Origin: G965215055 sp965242685
GTDB lineage: Bacteria > Pseudomonadota > Gammaproteobacteria > UBA4575
Direction: 5' to 3'
Length of the DNA: 64,000 bases
Assembly (NCBI GenBank): GCA_965242685.1
Contig: OZ251487.1
Location: forward strand, 1,364,001 to 1,428,000
Part shown: in pieces, positions 8,529-16,491 of the stretch
Layout: each line of letters starts with the position of its first letter
Numbering within the stretch: the stretch's first letter is position 1
The notes under the pieces: generated by a model
Database searches by the model: none
Seen by the model: the letters and a program-made list of their open reading frames with translations, nothing else
Told to the model about the DNA's origin: nothing
Made by a program: the position numbers and the translations under genes

Positions 8529-9950
8529 ATGAGTACTCTACAAAACCATACCCCCCGCCCTTCGGCAAGTACCGGGGCACCGGCATCATCGGACGCCGAT
8601 TGGAATGAGTTTCTTTCCGCCCTGCGCCTGTGGACGCAAAAGATTCGCGCCGGCGAGCTTGCCGCGCGAATACCCGGATATTCGCGGGCCGAGTTCGCCG
8701 AACTTGGGCAAGACATTAATTTTGTCGCCGAGATGCTGGAATCTTTGTCGAGAGACGCCGAGACGCAGTTACAACACCACACCGAGCACATCGCACGCAA
8801 GAATAAGTCACTATCAACGTTGTACGACGTGGTTACCAGTATTAACATGTCGCGCGATTTACATGGCCTTCTCACGCGCTTTCTGCATACCATGACCGAG
8901 CTTGTAGGCGCGCGCGCCGCCGCCGTCTATCTGGAAACCCGGATCAATACGTGTTCGCTGATTGCTGAAATCGGCCTTGATGCAACATTTCAGGATAGAC
9001 ATCCTTATCTGCCGAAAAATATTTCCGATTCCACCGGCTATCAGGTCATTCCCGTGGATGTGATGACGTGCCCAAACGAAATAAGCGGCACGTTATTTAA
9101 TAATGAACCGCTTTCAATCCTCGTTATACCATTGCAATATCGAGGCAAGGTCTTAGGGGTTTATAATTTTTACATCGATGAAAATAAACTCAAGGACAGT
9201 AGCGAATATCAGGAATTATTTACCAGTATAGGACGACACCTTGGCATCGCGGTTGAAAAAGCGCGCCTTGACGAGGAGGCCAATGCGTTGTCGATCATGC
9301 GCGAAAGGACCAACATTGCGAATGAACTTCATGACTCGCTCGCTCAAACACTGGCAAGTATCAAGTATCAAGTTCGCGTATTGGATGAAACCATACATCA
9401 GGGGGACGAGGCGGCAACCTGGCAGGAACTGGAGCGTATTGAATCCACTATCGATGAAGCGCATACCCAACTGCGAGAGTTGATCGCGCACTTTCGTCTG
9501 CCCGTCGGTGAACACGGCTTAATGACGTCTACGCAACAGGTAATCGCGCGCTTTAAACAAGATTGCGACGATATACATATATTTCTACAGCAGGAATGGC
9601 CGGATACTCCGCTGCCGCCACAAATTGAACTACAGGTATTGCGTATTATTCAGGAGGCACTTACCAACGTGCGTAAACACAGCGAAGCCAGCACCGTGCG
9701 CGTATTGATGCGGGGCGACGACAAAGGGCATTACACTGTATTAATCGAAGATGACGGGGTGGGTATATCAATACAACAAAAGAAAAACACCGACGGCAAA
9801 CACGTGGGGCTGAGCGTTATGCAGGACCGGGCCGAACGTATTGGTGGTACACTGACTATTGAGGGAGAACCCGGTGAGGGCGTACAAGTGCGTCTGGAAT
9901 TTGATTATTTATCCGATGCCCTTCAAGATACTCCATCACAGATGACTTAG
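8529..9950 (+). CDS. NarX-type sensor histidine kinase without membrane segments
   Basis: 473 aa. Residues about 115-250 form a GAF-like sensory domain. The HisKA_3-type dimerisation box is NELHDSLAQTLASIK with phospho-acceptor His268. The HATPase domain has IIQEALTNVRKH (N box), IEDDGVGI (G1) and a GLSVMQDRAERIGG stretch. This is the NarX/LiaS/DegS class that works with NarL-type regulators. Unlike NarX, no transmembrane span or periplasmic domain is visible, so it should sense a cytoplasmic signal. The partner regulator starts 11 bases downstream. Confidence 0.88.
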   Translation: MSTLQNHTPRPSASTGAPASSDADWNEFLSALRLWTQKIRAGELAARIPGYSRAEFAELGQDINFVAEMLESLSRDAETQLQHHTEHIARKNKSLSTLYDVVTSINMSRDLHGLLTRFLHTMTELVGARAAAVYLETRINTCSLIAEIGLDATFQDRHPYLPKNISDSTGYQVIPVDVMTCPNEISGTLFNNEPLSILVIPLQYRGKVLGVYNFYIDENKLKDSSEYQELFTSIGRHLGIAVEKARLDEEANALSIMRERTNIANELHDSLAQTLASIKYQVRVLDETIHQGDEAATWQELERIESTIDEAHTQLRELIAHFRLPVGEHGLMTSTQQVIARFKQDCDDIHIFLQQEWPDTPLPPQIELQVLRIIQEALTNVRKHSEASTVRVLMRGDDKGHYTVLIEDDGVGISIQQKKNTDGKHVGLSVMQDRAERIGGTLTIEGEPGEGVQVRLEFDYLSDALQDTPSQMT

Positions 9951-9961
9951 AGCGTTACAAA

Positions 9962-10627
9962 ATGACAACCGAAGTAAAGTTACGCATTGTAATCATTGAT
10001 GACCACACTCTGTTTCGTGAAGGCCTGCAAAGTTTGCTAAGTCGTCACGGCATCGAAGTTGTTGCTTCTATAAGTGACGGACGCGAAGGCATTAGACAAG
10101 TCCGGGAATTAAAGCCCGACATTGTATTGCTGGACGTGCGTATGCCGGGGATGTCGGGTCTCGAAGTGCTGAAGCAACTGCAACAAATCAGGCGTGAATC
10201 CCCGGTGGTCATGCTCACTACCAGCGGAGATGAACGTGATCTGGTAGAAGCCTTGCGTAGCGGTGCCAAAGGATATCTGCTGAAGGATATGGAGCCGGAT
10301 GATGTGGTTGCAGCCTTGCGTGAAATCGTTCGCGGTGAAACCGTAGTCGCTCCCAACTTGGCACAAGTTTTGGCTAAAGTCGACAAGGGGGAATACCCGC
10401 TTGAGGCCGAACCCAGTCCCCTGGATAATCTGACGCCGAGAGAAAATCAGATTTTGAGTTTATTGGCCGAGGGACAAAGTAATAAAGTAATTGCGAGAAA
10501 TCTGGGCATATCCGATGGGACTGTCAAACTTCATGTCAAATCCATTTTGAGAAAACTCGATATTCATTCACGCGTAGAGGCGGCCGTCATTGCCGTCAAA
10601 CAAAGAGTCAGGGCGGGTGAAACCTGA
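9962..10627 (+). CDS. NarL/FixJ-family response regulator
   Basis: 221 aa. The receiver domain has the acidic pair Asp13-Asp14, the phosphorylation site Asp58 (VLLDVRMPG) and Lys in YLLKDMEPDD. A LuxR-type helix-turn-helix covers about residues 155-210 (LTPRENQILSLLAEGQSNKVIARNL and GTVKLHVKSILRKL, split here). It is the cognate partner of the upstream histidine kinase, with an operon spacing of 11 bases. Target genes cannot be read from sequence; proximity to the dsr genes makes sulfur or redox control possible, but the Zorya genes lie between. Confidence 0.92.
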   Translation: MTTEVKLRIVIIDDHTLFREGLQSLLSRHGIEVVASISDGREGIRQVRELKPDIVLLDVRMPGMSGLEVLKQLQQIRRESPVVMLTTSGDERDLVEALRSGAKGYLLKDMEPDDVVAALREIVRGETVVAPNLAQVLAKVDKGEYPLEAEPSPLDNLTPRENQILSLLAEGQSNKVIARNLGISDGTVKLHVKSILRKLDIHSRVEAAVIAVKQRVRAGET

Positions 10628-10692
10628 GTTGTTTCAATAAACGAAACATAAGGGTGCACGCCCGTGCATAACGGCAGCATGGCACTTCACGA

Positions 10693-11064
10693 TCAAGTGT
10701 AATGTTTGTGTTCCCTGCGTCGGGTACCCGCACGTTGCACGATCACGCCACGTATTGCACCGATGCCTGAAACTTCTATTTCCTCATAACCTCCGTTGAG
10801 CGCCTTCAATACGTAACGATCATCTTTGATGATCAACTGGCGAAAAATATATTCGTCACCCACCATGGCCAGCACATAACAGCCACTTTCAACTTTTGCC
10901 GCCGAATCAATAATGACGATATGCCCATCTCTGAATTCAGGTTCCATACTGTCGCCCACTACACGTAATGCAAAAGGCTCGGAGTTCGCACAACCTCCAT
11001 GATCCACCAACTCTGATTCCAGTGTAACGTCTTCGGATTTATCCATGTCCATATCACAAACCAC
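10693..11064 (-). CDS. S24/LexA-fold regulator-like protein without DNA-binding domain
   Basis: 123 aa if GTG at 11064 is the start; ATG at 11052 is an alternative. It is the C-terminal S24 peptidase fold of LexA/UmuD/phage repressors: VVGDSMEPEFRDG carries the serine (Ser39). The lysine normally found in the TVKRL-like strand is replaced by arginine (YIFRQL, Arg75), so self-cleavage may be lost or altered. No helix-turn-helix precedes it, and length resembles UmuD-like or stand-alone S24 proteins. It is divergent from nrdA, with a perfect 14-bp palindrome just upstream of its start that could be its own operator site or that of another factor. Confidence 0.75.
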   Translation of the reverse strand: MVCDMDMDKSEDVTLESELVDHGGCANSEPFALRVVGDSMEPEFRDGHIVIIDSAAKVESGCYVLAMVGDEYIFRQLIIKDDRYVLKALNGGYEEIEVSGIGAIRGVIVQRAGTRRREHKHYT

Positions 11065-11068
11065 AACG

Positions 11069-11192
11069 TTTAATCGATTAAAGTTTAACTACCTATTTCT
11101 AGCAGTAACAAGACCACAGTAATAGCACCTAAAAAAGATGAGCATATCAGGAAAATCGATAGATTTTTTTTAAGAGTTATCTACAAATCGAT
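11069..11192. promoter_or_regulatory. Palindrome and three AATCGAT sites upstream of the S24 gene
   Basis: TTTAATCGATTAAA at 11069-11082 is a perfect 14-bp palindrome immediately upstream of the S24 gene. The core ATCGAT recurs at 11155-11160 and 11187-11192, each in an A/T-rich context (AAATCGAT). Recurrence of one core in 125 bases suggests a DNA-binding site family. The binding protein is unknown. The AT-rich gap 11065-11433 holds no credible gene. Confidence 0.4.
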
Positions 11193-11291
11193 TCAAAAAT
11201 CATACAAAAAAAGAATATTTCGATACCTTATAACTCTCTGATTACTTGGAAGATTTTCATTTCTCTCAGAAATAGCTTCCACTTATCCACA
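11177..11291 (+). promoter_or_regulatory. DnaA-box candidates upstream of nrdAB
   Basis: TTATCCACA at 11283-11291 matches the DnaA box consensus TTATNCACA exactly. TTATCTACA at 11177-11185 differs at one position. DnaA is known to act on the nrdAB promoter in E. coli, so the location 143-257 bases before nrdA is meaningful. The sites are too few for a replication origin. Confidence 0.5.
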
Positions 11292-11321
11292 GCCTATTCA
11301 ATTAGTATAAAGATGTATTAC

Positions 11322-11337
11322 ACACAATATAATGTAG
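11322..11337 (+). promoter_or_regulatory. NrdR-box candidate upstream of nrdAB
   Basis: ACACAATATAATGTAG resembles the NrdR repressor box (consensus acaCwAtATaTwGtgt), with mismatches in the right half. A poor second copy may lie about 31 bases upstream, the usual spacing of paired boxes. It lies about 100 bases before nrdA. Confidence 0.45.
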
Positions 11338-11433
11338 AAAGTCAAAACTCAATCCCAATTTATAGTATTTCTTTTAAAGTAAAACCTGGTATTCTTTATT
11401 TCCAAACTTCAAAAACCTAAGTAAAAAAACCAA

Positions 11434-14298
11434 GTGCAAACAGAACCCGCTATGGAAAGTCAACGGAGTGGATTTGGCCCTTCCAGTATAGATATCCAAG
11501 CTACTGCGCCCGGTCAATATCGAGTCATCCGGCGTAATGGAAAGGTTACTGTCTTTGACAAGGAAAAAATCAGGGTAGCCGTGACCAAGGCCTTTCTTGC
11601 GGTAGAAGGTAACAATGCGGCGGCATCTTCCAGTATTCATGAAATGGTCGATGAAATTACTGAGAAGGTTTTTTATGCCCTTTCTCGAAGCCGCCCCCAA
11701 GGTGGAACCTTCCATATAGAAGACATTCAGGACCAAGTTGAACTGGCTTTAATGCGCCATGGACAACATAAAATTGCGCGTGCTTATGTTTTGTATCGGG
11801 AAGAACGTGCAAAAGAGCGTGTGCAACCACAGACCACATCGGACTTGTCGTCAACGATTCACGTTCTGGACATGCAAGGGAATCACAAGCCATTGGATTT
11901 CAAGCATCTCACGAACATGGTGGAAGAGGCGTGTCTTGAGACGGAAGACGTACAGGTACAACCCATCATTGATGAAGCCTTACGGAATTTGTACGACGGC
12001 ATTCCGGAAAAAGAAGTAGGCACGGCGTTGACCATGAGTGCCCGTACCCTGATTGAGCAAGAGCCCAACTATACCTACGTGGCGGCACGCTTGCTGCTTA
12101 ACAGTCTACGTCGTGAGGCACTGAGCTTTGTATACGACAAACCAATGGAAGCAACGTTTAAGGAAATGTCGTCTCTGTATGCCGGATACTTTGAACGTTA
12201 CATTAATAAAGCTGTCGGACCGGGGGCCGCACCGCAACTGTTGGATACAAAGCTTGCCGCCGAGTACGACTTGAAAAGACTCGGTAAGGCGTTGCACCCC
12301 GAACGCGACCATCAATTTACCTATCTTGGGATGCAGACCCTATACGATCGTTATTTTATCCACAACGATGGCGTTCGCCTTGAACTGCCGCAGGCTTTTT
12401 TTATGCGCGTTGCCATGGGTCTGGCTATCAACGAAGAAGTGGAACGTGAAGCCCGTACAATCGAATTTTATGATTTATTGTCTTCCTTTGATTTTATGTG
12501 TTCAACCCCTACCTTGTTCAACTCTGGTACGTTATGCCCACAGCTTTCCTCGTGCTATCTCACTACCGTGCCGGACGATCTACACGGTATCTTTGAAGCG
12601 ATCCAGGACGACGCCATGTTATCCAAGTTTGCGGGCGGGCTGGGGAACGACTGGTCTCGCGTGCGCGCCATGGGCTCGCACATCAACGGAACCAATGGTA
12701 AGTCACAAGGTGTCGTACCCTTTTTGAAGGTTGCCAATGATACGGCGGTGGCCGTCAATCAAGGCGGTAAACGCAAAGGTGCGATGTGTGCCTACCTGGA
12801 AACTTGGCACTTGGATATTGAGGAATTTCTTGAGCTACGCAAAAACACGGGGGATGACCGCAGACGCACGCATGACATGAACACCGCCAATTGGGTGCCT
12901 GACTTGTTTATGAAACGTGTCAGCGAGGAACAGGAGTGGACATTGTTCTCGCCACATGAAACCGCAGATTTGCACGAATTAAGTGGCCAGGCATTTGAAA
13001 CGCGTTACAAAGAATACGAACAAAAGGCCGAACGCGGTGAAATAAAAAACTTCAAAAAAATAAGTGCGGTCAATCTGTGGCGCAAGATGCTGAGCATGCT
13101 ATATGAAACCGGACATCCATGGATCACCTTCAAAGACCCCTGTAATCTGCGCTCCCCGCAGCAGCATAAAGGTGTCGTCCACTCATCCAATTTGTGTACC
13201 GAAATCACTTTGAATACGGCGGATGATGAAGTTGCCGTATGCAACCTGGGCTCCGTCAATATCGCCACCCACGTTGATGAAAACGGCTTGAATCTCGACA
13301 AACTGGAACAAACCGTTGCCACGGCCATGCGAATGCTGGACAACGTGATTGAATACAATTATTACAGCGTAGACAAGGCGAAGTGCTCCAACTTGCGGCA
13401 CCGTCCGGTAGGACTGGGAATAATGGGCTTTCAGGATGCCCTTTATAAACAACGCATTCCTTATGCCAGTGAAGCCGCCGTGGAATTTGCCGATCGCTCC
13501 ACGGAGGCAGTGAGCTATTACGCCATCCAGGCCTCTACCAACTTGGCGGAAGAACGCGGCACATATCCCACCTTCAAGGGTTCTCTATGGGAACAGGGCA
13601 CTCTGCCCTACGATTCCATCGACATACTGGATAAAAACCGCGACGGTTACTTGAAACAGGACCGTTCTGCCAGTATGGACTGGAGGCATTTGCGTCAGCG
13701 CATACAGCAAACGGGTATGCGCAACTCCAATACCATGGCCATTGCTCCTACAGCAACGATTTCCAATATCTGCGGTGTGACACAGAGCATTGAACCGACG
13801 TACCAAAATCTGTACGTGAAATCGAACCTTTCCGGTGAATTTACGGTAAGCAATCCATATCTGGTTGCAGACTTGAAAGCCAACCGGCTTTGGGACACAG
13901 TCATGGCGAACGACCTCAAGTATTATGACGGCAGTGTACGGGCCATCGATCGTATTCCGGACGAGTTGAAAAACCTGTATGCCACTGCATTTGAAATTGA
14001 CCCGCGCTGGTTGGTGGAGGCCGCGTCCAGAAGACAAAAATGGATCGATCAGGCCCAGTCACTCAACCTTTACATGTCCGAGCCATCGGGACAAAAGCTG
14101 GATAATCTTTATAAACTCGCCTGGGTGCGCGGCTTGAAGACCACCTATTACTTGCGCTCCATAGGGGCGACACATGTAGAAAAAAGCACGCTCCGAGAGC
14201 GAGATAACAAATTGAATGCCGTAAAAAGTAACGGTAATGGAAGTGGCGTCCCTGAAGCCTGTTCCATTTTAGATCCTGAATGTGAGTCCTGTCAGTAG
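11434..14298 (+). CDS. nrdA: Ribonucleoside-diphosphate reductase, large (alpha) subunit, class Ia
   Basis: 954 aa, longer than the E. coli protein because of an extended N-terminus with two ATP-cone-like regulatory domains (about residues 28-125 and 135-225), as in Pseudomonas NrdA. It reduces ribonucleotides to deoxyribonucleotides with NrdB. Active-site cysteines are visible in TPTLFNSGTLCPQLSSC and NLCTEITLN, and a C-terminal redox pair ends the protein (CESCQ). The chosen start is GTG at 11434; ATG at 11452 is possible and neither has a strong ribosome site. nrdB follows after 28 bases. Likely regulated through the DnaA and NrdR box candidates in the AT-rich upstream gap. Confidence 0.95.
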   Translation: MQTEPAMESQRSGFGPSSIDIQATAPGQYRVIRRNGKVTVFDKEKIRVAVTKAFLAVEGNNAAASSSIHEMVDEITEKVFYALSRSRPQGGTFHIEDIQDQVELALMRHGQHKIARAYVLYREERAKERVQPQTTSDLSSTIHVLDMQGNHKPLDFKHLTNMVEEACLETEDVQVQPIIDEALRNLYDGIPEKEVGTALTMSARTLIEQEPNYTYVAARLLLNSLRREALSFVYDKPMEATFKEMSSLYAGYFERYINKAVGPGAAPQLLDTKLAAEYDLKRLGKALHPERDHQFTYLGMQTLYDRYFIHNDGVRLELPQAFFMRVAMGLAINEEVEREARTIEFYDLLSSFDFMCSTPTLFNSGTLCPQLSSCYLTTVPDDLHGIFEAIQDDAMLSKFAGGLGNDWSRVRAMGSHINGTNGKSQGVVPFLKVANDTAVAVNQGGKRKGAMCAYLETWHLDIEEFLELRKNTGDDRRRTHDMNTANWVPDLFMKRVSEEQEWTLFSPHETADLHELSGQAFETRYKEYEQKAERGEIKNFKKISAVNLWRKMLSMLYETGHPWITFKDPCNLRSPQQHKGVVHSSNLCTEITLNTADDEVAVCNLGSVNIATHVDENGLNLDKLEQTVATAMRMLDNVIEYNYYSVDKAKCSNLRHRPVGLGIMGFQDALYKQRIPYASEAAVEFADRSTEAVSYYAIQASTNLAEERGTYPTFKGSLWEQGTLPYDSIDILDKNRDGYLKQDRSASMDWRHLRQRIQQTGMRNSNTMAIAPTATISNICGVTQSIEPTYQNLYVKSNLSGEFTVSNPYLVADLKANRLWDTVMANDLKYYDGSVRAIDRIPDELKNLYATAFEIDPRWLVEAASRRQKWIDQAQSLNLYMSEPSGQKLDNLYKLAWVRGLKTTYYLRSIGATHVEKSTLRERDNKLNAVKSNGNGSGVPEACSILDPECESCQ

Positions 14299-14326
14299 TC
14301 ACTTCAACTAGAGGAGAAAGGGCACT

Positions 14327-15529
14327 ATGCAAAGCTGGGAAGATCCGATTGCCGACGCACACAAAGCGAAAACAAGTGCGGGTGCGCCGGCAGTTTTTAC
14401 CGAGATACCGGAAGAAACCATCCCTGTAATGATGCGCTCAAAGGCGTCATTGGAAAAATCGCCTGAAACGCGCCATCAGGGAGTGACTGGTTTGGAGAAC
14501 ATCGAAATGGGGGCCGCACGAATTCAGGTCGATGATAAAAAAATCATCAACTGTCGTGCAGACCTCAACCAACTCGTCCCCTTCAAATATGACTGGGCAT
14601 GGAAAAAATATTTGGACGGTTGCGCCAATCACTGGATGCCGCAAGAAATCAACATGAATGCCGACATTGCCTTGTGGAAAAATCAGGAAGGCTTGACAGA
14701 AGATGAACGAACTATTATCAAACGCAATCTAGGTTTCTTTTCTACGGCGGATTCCCTGGTCGCCAACAATTTAGTGTTGGCCGTGTACCGACACATTACC
14801 AATCCGGAGTGTCGGCAATACCTACTACGCCAGGCGTTTGAAGAGGCGGTGCACACCCATGCCTATCAATACTGCATTGAATCCCTGGGGCTGGATGAAG
14901 GCGAGGTATTCAACATGTACCGAGAATTACCCGCAGTCGCGCGTAAGGCGGAATGGGCACTTCCCTATACCAACAGCTTAGGCGATCCGGACTTCAAAAC
15001 GGGTACACCCAAAGATGATCAGCGCCTGTTGCGCGATCTTATCGCCTTCTATGTAGTATTTGAAGGCATCTTCTTTTATGTCGGCTTTGTACAGATACTC
15101 TCCATGGGGCGTCGCAATAAAATGACGGGAGTAGCCGAACAATTTCAATATATCCTGCGCGATGAATCCATGCACATGAATTTTGGTATCGACGTTATCA
15201 ACCAAATCAAACTGGAAAACTCACACCTCTGGGATGAAAATTTCCAACAAGAAATGATCACCCTAATCACAAAGGGCGTGGAATTAGAAACCCGATACGC
15301 CTACGACACCATGCCGCTTGGCATATTGGGCTTGAATGCACCGATGTTTGAGGAGTACCTGAAGTTTATTGCCAATCGGCGCTTTGCGCAGATCGGTTTA
15401 CCGCCACAATACAGCGGAGTCGGCAACCCTTTCCCCTGGATGTCTGAAATTCTCGACTTGAAGAAAGAAAAGAATTTCTTTGAAACCAGAGTAACTGAAT
15501 ATCAAACCGGGGGAACGCTTACCTGGTAA
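14327..15529 (+). CDS. nrdB: Ribonucleoside-diphosphate reductase, small (beta) subunit
   Basis: 400 aa, preceded by a strong GAGGAG ribosome site. It houses the di-iron/tyrosyl radical centre: the iron ligands lie in FEEAVHTHAYQYC and RDESMHMNFG, and a tyrosine in LVLAVYRHI is at the radical position expected for this subgroup, so it is not the radical-Tyr-lacking chlamydial type. It pairs with the ATP-cone-duplicated NrdA. Transcription ends in a double hairpin at 15559-15609. Confidence 0.95.
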   Translation: MQSWEDPIADAHKAKTSAGAPAVFTEIPEETIPVMMRSKASLEKSPETRHQGVTGLENIEMGAARIQVDDKKIINCRADLNQLVPFKYDWAWKKYLDGCANHWMPQEINMNADIALWKNQEGLTEDERTIIKRNLGFFSTADSLVANNLVLAVYRHITNPECRQYLLRQAFEEAVHTHAYQYCIESLGLDEGEVFNMYRELPAVARKAEWALPYTNSLGDPDFKTGTPKDDQRLLRDLIAFYVVFEGIFFYVGFVQILSMGRRNKMTGVAEQFQYILRDESMHMNFGIDVINQIKLENSHLWDENFQQEMITLITKGVELETRYAYDTMPLGILGLNAPMFEEYLKFIANRRFAQIGLPPQYSGVGNPFPWMSEILDLKKEKNFFETRVTEYQTGGTLTW

Positions 15530-15558
15530 AGATAGGGTACATAGCCATCGTTATGGGG

Positions 15559-15609
15559 CCACCACTTATGGTGGTTATTTTAAGGGAGCAGCCTCTGCTC
15601 CCTTTTTTT
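15559..15609 (+). terminator. Double Rho-independent terminator after nrdAB
   Basis: A first 6-bp hairpin (CCACCA/TGGTGG, 15559-15574) is followed by TTATTTT. A second, stronger 8-bp stem (GGGAGCAG/CTGCTCCC, 15584-15602, loop of three bases) is followed by seven Ts. It separates the nrd operon from the SDR gene. Confidence 0.9.
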
Positions 15610-15634
15610 GACCAAAACCAGGGAGACATAAAAA

Positions 15635-16348
15635 ATGATTGAGTACAACCTTAAAAACAAGGTCGCCGTAATCACGGGGGCGGCAGGCAATCTGGGCGGT
15701 GCGACGGCAGAACTTTTTCTACGGGCAGGCGCACAACTTGCACTGATCGATATCAACTTTGAACGCTTGCGGCACCCTCACTGGAAACAGGCGGAAGACA
15801 TCGGCCTGTTTGAAACCGACTTGACTGATGCCGATTCCATAAATGACTCAATTTATCAGGTCGTACAACGTTTCAAACGTATTGACGTACTGGTGAACGT
15901 TGCCGGCGGTTTCAAAATGGGTACGCCCGTGCATAAAACACCGATCGAAGATTGGGATATCATGCTTAACATGAACGCCAAAAGCGTGTTTTTGACGTGC
16001 CGCGCCGTAATCCCTCACATGTTAAAAAAAGGAACAGGAAGAATCGTAAACGTCGCGGCACGTGCGGCACTGGAAGGCAAAGCAAAGATGGCGCCTTACT
16101 GCGTAAGCAAGGCGGCCGTTATCACGCTTACGCAGAGCCTGGCCGCCGAATATAAAATGGACGACATCAATGTAAACTGCATTCTACCCGGAACGATTGA
16201 CACACCGCAAAACCGTGCCGACATGCCGAAGGCAGACTTCGGTAGCTGGGTACCGCCAACCGACTTGGCCGACGAAATTCTACATCTCTGCTCACCACGG
16301 GCAAACAGCGTAACTGGTGCGGCAGTTGCCGTATACGGAAAAAGTTAA
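15635..16348 (+). CDS. Short-chain dehydrogenase/reductase, substrate unknown
   Basis: 237 aa with a Rossmann fold. The cofactor motif is TGAAGNLGG (near residues 14-22), followed by NVAGG and the catalytic YxxxK in APYCVSKAA. The serine usually found about 13 residues before the tyrosine (NVSS-type) is replaced: the segment reads NVAARAAL. The enzyme may therefore work with an altered catalytic set, as seen in some SDR subgroups. A GGGAG ribosome site lies before ATG 15635. It is flanked by the nrd terminator and gltB, so it is probably monocistronic. The substrate cannot be named. Confidence 0.85.
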   Translation: MIEYNLKNKVAVITGAAGNLGGATAELFLRAGAQLALIDINFERLRHPHWKQAEDIGLFETDLTDADSINDSIYQVVQRFKRIDVLVNVAGGFKMGTPVHKTPIEDWDIMLNMNAKSVFLTCRAVIPHMLKKGTGRIVNVAARAALEGKAKMAPYCVSKAAVITLTQSLAAEYKMDDINVNCILPGTIDTPQNRADMPKADFGSWVPPTDLADEILHLCSPRANSVTGAAVAVYGKS

Positions 16349-16491
16349 AAGTAACCAGATCAATAATCAACCTTCCTGAAATAGCCGATAGGCAGTGATG
16401 GCAGGATTTCTATCCGTCGTGGTACAATCTCCAGATAATTAATGATGACACGTTTGGCCGACAAGAGTCTCGCCCCATACGAAAAATACGA

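Noticed and set aside
11065..11433. Replication origin in the AT-rich nrdA upstream region
   Set aside because: Only one perfect and one imperfect DnaA box and no dnaA/dnaN/gidA neighbours; nrd regulation explains them better.
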